Of a DNA stretch of 64,000 bases, positions 17,796 through 29,100 are shown piece by piece. The DNA is from Saccharomyces mikatae IFO 1815 (lineage: Eukaryota; Ascomycota; Saccharomycetes; Saccharomycetales; Saccharomycetaceae), in contig NC_079266.1 in the NCBI RefSeq assembly GCF_947241705.1, positions 1-64,000 on the forward strand, written 5' to 3'. The translations under genes were made by a program, and so were the position numbers. The notes under the pieces are model-generated. The model was not told the DNA's origin. It searched no databases and saw only the letters and a list, made by a program, of their open reading frames with translations. How positions within the stretch are numbered: the stretch's first letter is position 1; the number at the start of each line of letters is the position of its first letter.

Positions 17796-20108
17796 TTTGC
17801 CTTACTAAATGGAATCAGATATTTCAAAATAGATTCATTTTTGGTATTTTGAAGTGTCCTCATAACTTTTTATTTAAGTTTTTACTGATAAATGAACATA
17901 GATTTTTTTTGTATGGCACGTCCTATCTTTTTCTCATTTATCGTACTATTGATCTTGGCTTATGGTAAGAGGCAGAATGTATGGCTTAGTCATTCTTGCG
18001 GTATGTGTCATCGGTATCATACTAAAATGAAAAACAGCTGGGTAATAACTTTATAATTATGAAAATTAGCGTAGAAATCTGATACTACTCACACGCAATA
18101 CATGTACATAGGAACCATTTACCTCGCAAGGCATGATGATGGAGGCAAAATATCTTCAAAAGTAATGTTGGAAGTTTACTAGTTCCCTCAAAGTTGATTG
18201 AGTGTGAAAGGCCGTTGCTACTCTCACATCCAAATGCCCGCATCCAAAAGCTTGAATCATATTTAGAAAGTATAGATGTGCCAAACATATCGAAAAGTTC
18301 GTGAAATTATGGCACGGCACCCAATTCAAAACTGTTTATTACTTGTAGAAACGAAATATTTCAAGTCACTGAGGTGGGTGTAATTGTTTCTGTACATTTA
18401 ATTAAGTCACGCTCCCGAACACCAGGACCACGACATCTATTTAGATTTCTGTAACCGAACTTAAAAACTAATTTACAAATGTTTAAAAGATCGTTATCTC
18501 ATATATAGATTTTGGAACAATTTGATACACAATTCTATTAATGTTACAATTTAAATCTTCATAAATGCATGAATTACCTTGCAGCACTTCCGTTCTTTTA
18601 GTTTGAATAGAAAAACAAAATTAAAGGTCTTATTAAGTAAGGGACAATTGATAGACCTGGTATACCATTTAATAACATTTCTGCAGGTTTTGGACTCGGA
18701 AGATGTCTTATCACATTGCAGAAATGGTATATCATTATCTGCAACGATATTCTTTACGCGATACGAAATTGATGGCTAATGCACTATGGCAGGCAAGTAG
18801 CTTAGGACACAAATCTTGATTACCCGCTCATAATAGCATAAGAGCTTTTCGCCTGGGGAGAACATTACAAGATAACTTTGTATAGACGCAAATTATGAGA
18901 TCTGTACTTCTTTAACAGATTGTGACACTGGAGCGGAAAAAAGAAATCTAGTACCTGCTGTTTCTCGGAGAAATTCAAATAGTTACATACAAATTTTAGA
19001 ACGCGACACCTGCACCTTCTTCTTCACGAACTCCAATATTGACACTCATCCGCCAGAACTTTTCATAAGATAGCTTATTCGAAAATACGAAAAATCTGTA
19101 TAGTTCGTTCTCTGTTAAAAAGTGGATGTTCGGACACACTTTTTTTTTTTGCTGTCGTTTTGCGTCTACACAACTATTTTCATCATTTTTTTTTCTAGCA
19201 GGAAACTGGACATTTCCGTCTTGATGTTGCTTGGTGTAAGTTATTATGTTCCTTAATTGTTCTTTATGTAATTATGGGATATTTCTTCTTTTGCTGCACC
19301 GTTATTCTTTGATCTTTACACTAATCCATGGAAGGGGACCTCTTATTTCTCCAAAAACAAAACGGATTAGCGCGGCGCTCTAACGTATCTTAAAATGTTG
19401 CTAGATTTCCTTATTTCTCGGTTACTTCAACAGGTTAAAATGTTTCTTGAGAGATAACATTTACATGGTTAGAACAAGAGGCAATTTCTTCAAGAATGAA
19501 AAAAATGCTGAATTTCCTTTTAACTATATCAATAAGTTTGAGTTTTCTCAAACTTACAGCACAGCTAATGTTGGTTCAAGGCTACCTACCTCATTGACGA
19601 GGATGGAGTTTTGTACTTGACACATACTGCAGTCTTGATTATTCCTATATGTGTCTAATCCGTTTACTTTCATTTTTCAAAAGTATCGTATGTAAATCAA
19701 CACAAGAATGTTATTTTTTTAATGTTGCCTGTAGCGGAAAAATGTAGCTGTAGAAAAAATGGTTTACGGGTTCTACAGAAAACTGTGAATACACGTTAAA
19801 GCCCTGCGTACCTTAATAAAAGAACTAGACACTATGAAGTTGGCCATTCAAGTAACTAAAACAGTAAAGGCGGGAGATTTATTAGTTCTTTTTCCTCTTC
19901 ATGTAAACGATGTTGTGGCATGACAAATAAGAAAACTATTGTGGGAGGTTTACCTTCAAAGTAAGTCATCGCAAAAGCATCCAGCGTGGCGGCTGTCATT
20001 ATGATGTGTGTAAAATGCTTCAGGTTCATCCTGCAAGGCGTGACCATAGCTTAGCAGCGACGTCCGAGTCAAAGTGACACCACGTGACTCGGGTGGTTCG
20101 GTCTGACT

Positions 20109-20120
20109 CGGGGGAATGGA
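20109..20120 (-). promoter_or_regulatory. Candidate distal CSRE of JEN1
   Basis: The minus strand reads TCCATTCCCCCG, 11 of 12 matches to the carbon-source-responsive element YCCRTTNRNCCG bound by Cat8/Sip4. It lies about 1.3 kb upstream of the JEN1 ATG, near the distal CSRE reported for S. cerevisiae JEN1. Confidence 0.5.
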
Positions 20121-20775
20121 GAACTTCACATGACTACCCCAACAAAAACCAGAGAAGACCTTGTAGATATCTCCAATTTCTGAGATGCACCCTTTCGTGA
20201 CACATAGTTTAAGGAAACACGTTGAAAAACCACAACCGTGTTACCCTTATTGACAGGGAAGCCTATTCACTTCCCTGTCAGTCTTCGTACGGGCGGGATT
20301 TGTCCTTTACTTTTTGTTTCCGAGATTAATGAATATATAAATGGATCTTTGGTTTGTAGAAGGTATAACAACATAGCAATACAATCACTGTAAGAAAAGA
20401 CCATCTAAACATTTGCTTTTTTTTCGCAAGTTGCAGCGACTTTAGTTATTGTTTTCTTACTCAGAAGTCTAATCAAGTACCCTTTGGAGTGTGGAACATT
20501 GAAAACAATACAATTTGGTTTTATTGAAAGTGCCCCCACCCCCATCCTCCCACACCTTATCCACCCCCACGGTTTTGGCATTCTCATGTATCAGTTCGCA
20601 AAATGGGGCTAGCGTGTGCTAGCTTGGGCGGCTAAAATGCCCATAAATTTGGAGAAGTAAATTTGGAGAATTAAATTCCGTGGAGAATGATATATATCGA
20701 GAACTCCAATATATTTTTCTTTATGCACTCTTTGGTCGGCCGATATCCGCGTGGGACCCTGACCCCACAATTTAC

Positions 20776-20787
20776 TCCACTAGACCG
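20776..20787 (+). promoter_or_regulatory. Candidate proximal CSRE of JEN1
   Basis: TCCACTAGACCG fits the relaxed CSRE consensus YCCRYTNRNCCG at all positions. It is about 0.63 kb upstream of the JEN1 ATG, close to the proximal Cat8/Sip4 element known in S. cerevisiae. Confidence 0.6.
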
Positions 20788-21412
20788 GCATTTTTTTTCT
20801 CTTATTTCTTTTTCCTTCTCGCCCAAGGGAGAGCTGAAAAGGTAGTAAGCCGACGACCGGACTCCAAAAAAAAAAAGGAGACACAGAAAAACATGCAGTG
20901 CGTGTTTCCTGCACATTAAAGCGGCAGTAAGTATGCTCGGACAACTCCAATTTGAAATAAACATCATTTGCCGTACATTTGCCGTACATGCTAGCGGACG
21001 GGTGTGAGTTTTCAGTGATCGAGGAAGTCATTGAGCGCGGCTTGAAAGTCTTTCTCCATTTTCAATGTTGCCAAGCGAATCATTACCTTCTGCACACCAT
21101 CCGGATGTCCATCGTCTTTTCACACTAGTGAATTTGTACCCCCCCTTCTGTTGTGATGTGTTAGAGTATTACTTGGTCATTTGGATGGAGATCTAACATG
21201 CACCTTAGTGCTAGCTTCCCATAGCACCTATCCTTGGCAAAAAAGCCGCCAGATGAAAGCGTCCTGAAGATGTATAAATAGATGCTAGATCAGTATTGAG
21301 AAATGATTCGAAATTTTGTTTATTTCTTTCCCCTTTAAATTAAAGAGGGAATAGAGTAACAAACAACCTTGAAAGAACTCCTTTATAAAGATTGAAAACC
21401 GGTACCAAAAAA

Positions 21413-23263
21413 ATGTCGTCAATAACAGATGAAAAAACGTCTAATGAAGAACAGCAACCTGCTGGCAGAAGATTATATTATAACCCTAGCACATTTGCAG
21501 AGCCACCTCTAGTGGATGAGGACGGTAACCCTATAAACTACGAACCAGAAATTTACAACCCAGATCATGAAAAGCTATACCACAATCCATCGCTGCCCGC
21601 GCAATCGATTCAGGACACTAGAGATGATGAGTTGTTGGAAAGAATTTACAGCCAGGATCAAGGTGTAGAGTACGAGGAGGATGAAGAGGACAAGCCAGAC
21701 CTAAGTGGCGCATCCATAAAAAGTTACGCTGCAACGAGATTTACATCCTTACTACGTATTCACGAGTTCTCTTGGCGAAACATCAACCCCATCCCTGAAC
21801 TGCGCAAAATGACGTGGCAGAACTGGAACTATTTTTTTATGGGCTACCTCGCGTGGTTGTCAGCAGCGTGGGCATTCTTTTGTGTTTCAGTATCAACAGC
21901 TCCATTGGCTAAATTATATGATAGACCAACAAAGGACATTACCTGGGGGTTGGGGTTAGTGTTGTTTGTTCGCTCAGCCGGTGCTGTTATATTTGGTTTG
22001 TGGACAGACAAGTCTTCGAGAAAATGGCCGTACATTACATGCTTGATTTTATTTGTAATTGGACAGCTCTGCACTCCTTGGTGCGACACATATGAGAAAT
22101 TTCTGGGCGTAAGGTGGATTACTGGTATTGCTATGGGTGGTATTTATGGGTGTGCTTCTGCAACAGCGATTGAAGATGCCCCAGTGAAAGCACGTTCGTT
22201 CCTCTCAGGTCTATTTTTTTCTGCGTACGCCATGGGATTCATCTTCGCAATCATTTTTTACAGAGCCTTTGGTTACTTCAGAGAGGATGGCTGGAAGATA
22301 CTATTTTGGTTTAGTATTTCCTTACCCATTTTACTAATCTTCTGGAGATTGTTATGGCCTGAAACGAAATATTTCACCAAAGTTTTGAAAGCCCGTAAGC
22401 TAATATTGAGTGACGCAGTGAAAGCTAATGGTGGCGAGCCTCTACCAAAGGCCAATTTCAAACAAAAAATGGTGTCGATGAAAAAAACAGTTCAAAAGTA
22501 CTGGTTGTTGTTTGCGTATTTAGTTATCTTATTGGTGGGACCAAATTACTTGACTCACGCTTCGCAAGACTTGCTGCCAACTATGCTTCGTGCTCAATTA
22601 GGTCTATCCAAAGATGCAGTCACGGTCGTTGTGGTGGTCACTAACATTGGTGCTATTTGCGGGGGTATGATATTTGGACAGTTTATGGAAGTTACTGGAA
22701 GAAGATTGGGCCTGTTGATTGCATGTACGATGGGTGGTTGCTTTACCTACCCTGCTTTTATGTTGAAAAGCGAAAATGCCATATTGGGCGCCGGTTTTAT
22801 GTTATACTTTTGCGTCTTTGGTGTTTGGGGTATTTTACCAATTCACCTTGCAGAGCTAGCTCCTGCTGATGCAAGGGCTTTGGTTTCCGGTTTAGCCTAC
22901 CAGTTAGGTAATCTGGCTTCTGCAGCCGCTTCCACAATAGAGACTCAGTTAGCTGAGAAATATCCATTGGAAAGAGATGCCTCCGGAACTGTGATCAAAG
23001 AAGATTATGCTAAAGTGATGGCCATCTTGACTGGTTCTGTCTTCATTTTTACATTCTTTTGTGTTTTTGTGGGACATGAAAAATTCCATCGTGATCTATC
23101 TTCTCCAGTTATGAAGAAGTACATAAACCAAGTTGAGGAATACGAAGCCGATGGTCTTTCGATTAGCGATGTTGTGGAACAAAAGACAGAATGTGCTTCA
23201 ATGAAGATAATTGACTCAAACACCTCAAAGCCATATGAAGAGGAGCATATTGAGACTGTTTAA
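21413..23263 (+). CDS. JEN1: Lactate/pyruvate-proton symporter Jen1
   Basis: A 616-residue plasma-membrane carrier for lactate, pyruvate and acetate, induced on non-fermentable carbon and removed by glucose-triggered endocytosis. The ATG at 21413 gives exactly the S. cerevisiae length; the frame is open 7 codons upstream without an ATG. The N-terminus (1-135) is hydrophilic and acidic. About 12 membrane segments follow, with DKSSRKWP in the loop after TM2. NYLTHASQDLLPT near residue 380 is the Jen-family signature NXX(S/T)HX(S/T)QDXXXT, which is needed for substrate binding. The tail is hydrophilic and Lys/Glu-rich. Intact and highly similar to the S. cerevisiae protein. Confidence 0.98.
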   Translation: MSSITDEKTSNEEQQPAGRRLYYNPSTFAEPPLVDEDGNPINYEPEIYNPDHEKLYHNPSLPAQSIQDTRDDELLERIYSQDQGVEYEEDEEDKPDLSGASIKSYAATRFTSLLRIHEFSWRNINPIPELRKMTWQNWNYFFMGYLAWLSAAWAFFCVSVSTAPLAKLYDRPTKDITWGLGLVLFVRSAGAVIFGLWTDKSSRKWPYITCLILFVIGQLCTPWCDTYEKFLGVRWITGIAMGGIYGCASATAIEDAPVKARSFLSGLFFSAYAMGFIFAIIFYRAFGYFREDGWKILFWFSISLPILLIFWRLLWPETKYFTKVLKARKLILSDAVKANGGEPLPKANFKQKMVSMKKTVQKYWLLFAYLVILLVGPNYLTHASQDLLPTMLRAQLGLSKDAVTVVVVVTNIGAICGGMIFGQFMEVTGRRLGLLIACTMGGCFTYPAFMLKSENAILGAGFMLYFCVFGVWGILPIHLAELAPADARALVSGLAYQLGNLASAAASTIETQLAEKYPLERDASGTVIKEDYAKVMAILTGSVFIFTFFCVFVGHEKFHRDLSSPVMKKYINQVEEYEADGLSISDVVEQKTECASMKIIDSNTSKPYEEEHIETV

Positions 23264-23553
23264 TCATTCTTTTTTTTCCTATTCATTGCTTTTTGGGCAT
23301 TTTCTTTTGTCCGTGTAGCTGCATCTCACATATATTCATATTATGACCTTTATAACATTACATAAAAGAAGTGATAAAACAATCCTTAAAACACTAGACT
23401 TAGCTTTCCGAAAGATAACAATGAAAGTAATTTTAGATGATAAGAGATATAAAAACCTTGTTAAAACTAGTAAAACGGCATATTGCTGGATCTTAGAAAC
23501 TGCAAACTCCAAAAACCATTGTTGAATGAACTTTCTGGCTTACATTTTTTTAT

Positions 23554-23905
23554 TTTTGATAATTAGTGGTTGGTTTACAGAAATAATTGAGAATGAAAGT
23601 AGACCTTCTCATGCTATATAAGAGAGGTATATAAGACACACACAAATGAATTATATCAACTTAGAGCAATATAATTGCAATACCTGGTTATTTACTATAA
23701 GTTCAATGTAACGCACAACCATTATACTCGCCAGTGTCAAGAATAATAAGTGTTTAATTGCAAACTTTTTTACAGGGTAGTAATAACGCTAGAAAAAAGC
23801 TTATCAAAGTGGAAACTGGTGATGCTAAATAACCAATTGCCTCTTCTTCCTACAAAGATTTACTCCCATTCAGAAAGTAGCATTCTTGGATTGAACAGAA
23901 TATCC
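23554..23905 (-). mobile_element. Degenerate solo LTR, Ty4 (tau) type
   Basis: The left end (TTGATAATTAG at about 23556) matches the reversed end of the Ty4-group LTR at 10450. Positions 23614-23634 are identical over 21 bases to the complement of 10699-10719, and the sequence between aligns loosely. Beyond about 23700 similarity is weak. The right end is uncertain: ATCCCAACT near 23909 could be the eroded TGTTGGAA end. An old, diverged relic without internal sequence. Confidence 0.7.
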
Positions 23906-24256
23906 CAACTTTTAGTGTGCGCATTAGATTGATTAATGGAAGTATATATGTTCACTATAAGCAAACTTGGTTTGTGAAAAATTCATTGCCACAAAGTTGT
24001 CTTGCCTAGAAATCTTCGCAAAAGAAAGTAAGAAGATACCATGCATCACGTTTCTTCAAATGACGGCGGAAAACCAGAGTATATACTTTTAATGCCTATT
24101 GGAAAATACATAAAGAAAACATCGGTATATTGGTCGTTGTTTCCCCTCAAGAATATTTATCAATGTTTCTGCCGAAAATCAATCACCCTTCTCAGTTACT
24201 AGTATTTACTTCCATTAATTTCATACTATTACATAATTATTGTAACTTCTTTCCAT

Positions 24257-24301
24257 CGGACTTTACCGAAGGTTATTTTTACATCTTCGGCATTTGCCGA
24301 A
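24257..24301. promoter_or_regulatory. Paired Ppr1 sites upstream of URA1
   Basis: 24286-24301 is TTCGGCATTTGCCGAA, a perfect fit to the Ppr1 site TTCGG-N6-CCGAA. A second inverted repeat, CGG-N6-CCG with flanking matches (TCGGACTTTACCGAA), occupies 24256-24270. They lie about 155 and 190 bp upstream of the URA1 ATG. Ppr1 is the Zn2Cys6 activator that senses dihydroorotate/orotate and induces URA1, URA3, URA4 and URA10. Confidence 0.9.
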
Positions 24302-24456
24302 ATTTTTTCAAGATGCCCATCACCAAGGAATGAAAAAAGTTTTATACACAGCATACATATTTGAAATGGATATTTATCTTTTGATTCGCAATCTTTGAAC
24401 CACTGGTAGTTTCAAATAGATATAGAGAACCAGTGAATACACCACCCATACGAAGC

Positions 24457-25401
24457 ATGACAGCCAGTTTAACTACCAAGTTCTTAAACAACACCTATGA
24501 GAACCCATTTATGAATGCATCTGGTGTTCATTGTATGACCACAGAGGAATTAGATGAATTAGCAGACTCTAAAGCGGGTGCGTTCATTACAAAGAGTGCC
24601 ACGACTTTAGAGAGAGAAGGTAACCCTAAACCACGTTATATTTCTGTCCCTCTAGGCAGCATCAACTCTATGGGTTTACCAAATGAAGGTATTGACTACT
24701 ATTTGTCCTACGTACTAAATCGTCAGAAGAAGTATCCTGACGCACCTGCTATTTTCTTTTCTGTTGCTGGTATGAGCATTGATGAAAACTTGAACTTGTT
24801 AAAAAAAATTCAAGATAGTGAGTTTAACGGTATTACAGAGCTAAACTTGTCCTGTCCAAACGTTCCTGGTAAACCACAAGTTGCTTATGATTTTGAATTG
24901 ACAAAGGAAACATTGGAAAAGGTCTTTGTGTTTTTCAAGAAGCCCCTTGGCATTAAGTTACCTCCTTATTTTGATTTTGCCCATTTTGATATTATAGCGA
25001 AAATATTGAATGAGTTCCCCTTGGCTTATGTCAACTCTATCAATAGTATAGGTAATGGTCTTTTCATTGATGTGGAGAAGGAAAGTGTAGTAGTAAAGCC
25101 AAAGAACGGTTTCGGAGGTATTGGAGGAGAATATGTCAAACCAACCGCGCTCGCTAATGTTCGTGCATTTTATACTCGTTTGAGACCTGATATTAAAGTT
25201 ATCGGTACCGGTGGTATCAAGTCTGGTAAGGATGCATTTGAGCATCTTCTGTGTGGTGCTTCTATGCTACAAATTGGTACAGAATTGCAAAAAGAAGGCG
25301 TCAAGATTTTTGAACGTATTGAAAAAGAACTGAAAGACATAATGGAAGCTAAGGGTTACACATCCATAGACCAATTCCGTGGGAAGTTGAACAGTCTTTA
25401 A
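24457..25401 (+). CDS. URA1: Dihydroorotate dehydrogenase (fumarate), class 1A
   Basis: The fourth step of pyrimidine synthesis, oxidising dihydroorotate to orotate with fumarate as acceptor, in the cytosol. From the ATG at 24457 it has 314 residues, the S. cerevisiae length; the frame is open 8 codons upstream without an ATG. The FMN TIM barrel shows [16 protein letters not shown] near the start, the catalytic cysteine in [10 protein letters not shown] (Cys133), NSINSIGNG and the phosphate-binding [16 protein letters not shown]. Class 1A enzymes are typical of lactic acid bacteria. Saccharomyces URA1 is an accepted ancient horizontal acquisition that replaced the mitochondrial enzyme and allows anaerobic growth. 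Confidence 0.98.
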   Translation: MTASLTTKFLNNTYENPFMNASGVHCMTTEELDELADSKAGAFITKSATTLEREGNPKPRYISVPLGSINSMGLPNEGIDYYLSYVLNRQKKYPDAPAIFFSVAGMSIDENLNLLKKIQDSEFNGITELNLSCPNVPGKPQVAYDFELTKETLEKVFVFFKKPLGIKLPPYFDFAHFDIIAKILNEFPLAYVNSINSIGNGLFIDVEKESVVVKPKNGFGGIGGEYVKPTALANVRAFYTRLRPDIKVIGTGGIKSGKDAFEHLLCGASMLQIGTELQKEGVKIFERIEKELKDIMEAKGYTSIDQFRGKLNSL

Positions 25402-26106
25402 TTATCTAAATTCGTAGAAAAAAATGGGATAGGTTATGGAGACCGTTAAGATATATATACCTTTACTTTTATGGTTATATGATGTCAAAGGTAGTTGATA
25501 GATGTTATTCCACGATTTTTTACTTGGTATATTCATATCTAGCAATATATATTGCGGCCTGAATGTGGTTTAGTATATGATAGTGGTGGTTTTTTTTACT
25601 CTAAAAATATTCATCCATTTAAATTTATTATTTCGTTTAAAAAGTTTGTTTAAATATCTGTATCTCAATAAACCACTTCATTATTTGAACAGTGGCATTA
25701 ATATATGCTGATAAAAACGTTTACATTGTTACTTTTATTTCACTTATATGTAAATAAAGGGTTTTTGAAGCTCAAAAGAGTTTCTGTTACCGAGTATGGA
25801 CTAAAGATAAAAATCAGCTTCTAAATGGTAAGAAAGTAACTTTGACACAATAAACTTCCGCTAACTTTGGAAGGCGAAATAAAGCAATAAGCTTGTATGC
25901 ATATATGTATTTGTGTGATATTTTCCACAGTTATTTCTTCTATATGCTTTTTCGATAAAGTTCTTGTTTATTATTTTGACAGCTCCAAAATGCTGTTTGA
26001 TATCTGCTTTTACATATTTATATTATAATGTTTCAGTTTCCTTGCCTACACATTATAGTGGGACTCAATGCTATTCGTTCTTAAATAGTTTTCAAGTGAA
26101 AGTTCT
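25402..26106. other. Convergent URA1-OXP1 3' spacer
   Basis: 0.7 kb between two converging genes, strongly A+T-rich (for example 25590-25680), as expected of 3' processing signals. No gene or repeat recognised. Confidence 0.55.
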
Positions 26107-29100
26107 TTACTTTTTGTATTCTCCAAATCCCCCGCCACCAGGGGTTCTGATGATGAATCGATCACCAGGCTGTGCATAGATAGTGTTTTTACCACCGACA
26201 TTGATCAAAGCACCGGTGCTGTGTCTTACCCATAAATTCTCGCCCCGATGACCATCTTGTCCTCCCTTTATACCATGAGGGGAAATCACACGACGTTCTG
26301 ATAATATAGATGCTGTTACAGCTTTACGAAATTGAACGTCCCTGATAACACCATTTCCACCAGAATATTTACCTTTACCTCCAGAAGCTCTTCTGATTGA
26401 GAATTCTTTCAACAAGACAGGGTACCTTCTTTCAAATACTTCACTGTCTGTCATTCTCGTATTTGTCATGTTCGTGTGTACAGCGTCGGAACCATTCCAA
26501 CCACATCCTCTCCATGAATCTGCACCAGCCCCAGAGCCGCCACATATAGTTTCATAGTATCCAAAGCCTTTGATTTGTTTACCAGTCTTTGTATCAATAC
26601 TACCTCCAGTTCCAAACGTAAAATTGTTACAGTCACCTTGAGAATCGGCCATGATATTAAATGTCTTTAAGATTACATCAGTCACTCTTTGAGAAGTTAA
26701 TACATTGCCCCCAACAACTGCAGCACCAGACCGAGGGCTCAGAAGAGAACCGGGAGGAATTTTGATTGTTAAAGGTTTTAAGCAGCCTTGGTTTAGAGGA
26801 ATATCTTCGCCTACTAGACAACGCAGACAATAAAGAATCGCGGAATTCGTAATAGCTTCTGGTGCATTCAAGTTGCCATAAACTTGCGGAGATGTACCAT
26901 TGAAATCAAATACATATTTCTCCTTTTCAGGATTCAAATCTACTTGAAGTTTTATTAAGCTTCCATCATCCAAAAGATCTTCACCAGAAAATTTGGTTGT
27001 ACCATAATGTTCAACTATTTTAGCCAACATTATTTTGATGGATTCGGATGCATTTTTCTGGATTGCAGCCATGTATTTCAAGATTGTAGCGAGATCATAC
27101 TCTTTGGTCAAGGAGCCAATCAATTGTATCCCTTTCGTGTTCGCGGCAACTTGAGCTTTTAAATCACTTATGTTGTCACTAAATCTTCTTGAACCAGAGC
27201 AGCCTGGGTATTTACTTGGATCCTCAACAAACAGTTTATAAATTAGTTCTTCCTGGAAAACTCCCTCTTTCACTACGAATTCAGAATAAATTGCAGTTCC
27301 TTCTTCGTACAATTCCTTAGAATTCGGTGGAACTGAACCGGGTAGAGTACCTCCAATATCTGCATGATGGGCTCTCGAAGCAACATAAAATATCAATTCA
27401 CCTGTCGAGGAGAAAGAAGGAGTTATAACTGTTATATCTGGTAAATGAGTACCACCAATATCCGGATGATTTGTTATCAAAACATCACCAGGTTTTAATT
27501 TACCTTCCCACAATTTTGCCTGTGCAGATATGCAAGTTGACATTGAGCCCAAATGAACAGGTACATGAGGAGCATTGGCCACTAAATTTCCTTCAGAGTC
27601 AAACAAAGCGCATGAGAAATCTAATCTCTCTTTAACGTTGGTTGAAACAGACGTTTTCCTTAATTGCGTACCCATTTGAAGGGCAATATCCATAAACCTG
27701 TGACTGAAAATGGACAAGATGATTGGATCAATATGGAGATCATTTCTTTCAGAAATAATTTTTTCAGATTTTTTATCGATCTTGATATATATATGAGAGT
27801 TCAAAATAGTTGCTTGACAGTTCGGAAGAATAATGTTTGTTTGGGTGCCGTCAGCAAGTATAGCTGGACCATCGATAATTGTTCCGGTAGAAACATCATC
27901 AATTTTGAATACTGCAGTGTTAATCCATCTATCGTCAAAATATACTTTCTGAGTAAAACTGGCATCCTTTGATGCATCAGCTTTTCTGAAATGAGAGATC
28001 TCCCTTAATTGCTCGTCAACCGTTTTCTCTTTCCTAACGCCTGTTTTACCAATTGCTCTTATCCTTATATCATCAATTATGATCTCTTTATCATCGAACG
28101 AAAATCCAAACTCTCTTTTATGAGCTTTAGAGAACCATTTTGTAAAATTCCAATCATCATCATATTTTTGTAATATCATCAAACTGGTTTCAGTACCCTC
28201 ATATCTCAGATTTAAGTATTTTTCTAAGACTATATCTTCTTGAGAAAACGACTGAGACAAAAGATTTTCAATTGAATTTTTAGAAAGTTCTGAAAATCTC
28301 TCTTTAACCTTCAAGATGGTCTCTGGGTCACTCAAGATAAATGAGCAAGGTTCTTGGTTTTCTTCAATAACATCTGCTAAAAATATACCGTAAGCGGACA
28401 AAATAGAAGAATATCTATGTATTAAAACAGTATCAATGCCCAATGAATCGGCAACAGCTATAGCGTGTTGTCCACCAGCTCCACCAAAAGAGACTAGCCG
28501 ATGTTGAGATACTACGTGCCCTTTTGCTTCGGTAATAGCCCTCACTGGTCTTGCCATACATTCATTGGCTACTTTTATAAAACCATAGGCAACCTCTTCC
28601 ATAGTTAAATTTGAACTGAGATCCTTATTGATGATACTAGTCAATTCTTCAAATTTCGAAGTAGTGGTTTTCAAATCAAGTGATTCGTCCTCATTGGGCC
28701 CAAAAATTTTAGGGAAGAACTCGGGAACTAAACGGCCTAGAAAGAGATTAGCGTCTGTGATAGTTAAAGGCCCGCCTTTTCTATAGGCTGCAGGACCTGG
28801 ATCTGCAGTTGCTGAATCAGGGCCCACCTTAAATAAGCCATTCTTCCATGATAAAATAGAACTTCCTCCAGCGGCTACTGTATGGATATCAAGTTGAGGA
28901 GACTGTATTATGATTCCTGCGGTAACGGTCTCAAAAACATGTTCTAGCCTCCCGTCACCATACCTACTGACATCAGTAGATGTACCGCCCATATCAAAAC
29001 CAATTAAAGGTATGTTATTCTTTTTATCAAAGCATGTACTGGAGTAACCTATTACACCACCTGCAGGCCCAGATAATATTGATTTCAAACCAGAAAATTT

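Larger units (their letters stand above)
17796..21412. promoter_or_regulatory. SRY1-JEN1 interval, long JEN1 promoter
   Basis: About 3.6 kb without a recognisable gene; the largest ATG frames are under 100 codons and not protein-like. JEN1 in S. cerevisiae has an unusually long regulatory region with carbon-source elements about 0.65 and 1.3 kb upstream. Matching candidates are listed at 20776 and 20109. A C-rich block of CCCCAC and CCTCCC motifs (20522-20572) could bind C2H2 factors such as Mig1 or Adr1. CACGTG, the Cbf1 core, lies at 20081-20086. A TATA-like TGTATAAATAG is near 21270. Confidence 0.6.
23264..24456. other. JEN1-URA1 interval
   Basis: 1.2 kb of A+T-rich sequence holding a degenerate Ty4-type solo LTR (from about 23554) and, close to URA1, two Ppr1-type sites. 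No coding frame is supported. Confidence 0.6.

Noticed and set aside
18085-18779. Two frames of 66-67 codons upstream of JEN1
   Set aside because: No similarity recognised, no conservation expected in this promoter region, and sizes are within chance for A+T-rich DNA.
20671-21031. Overlapping frames of 79-98 codons near the JEN1 promoter
   Set aside because: They overlap on both strands and include homopolymer runs; they cover a candidate CSRE and look like chance frames.
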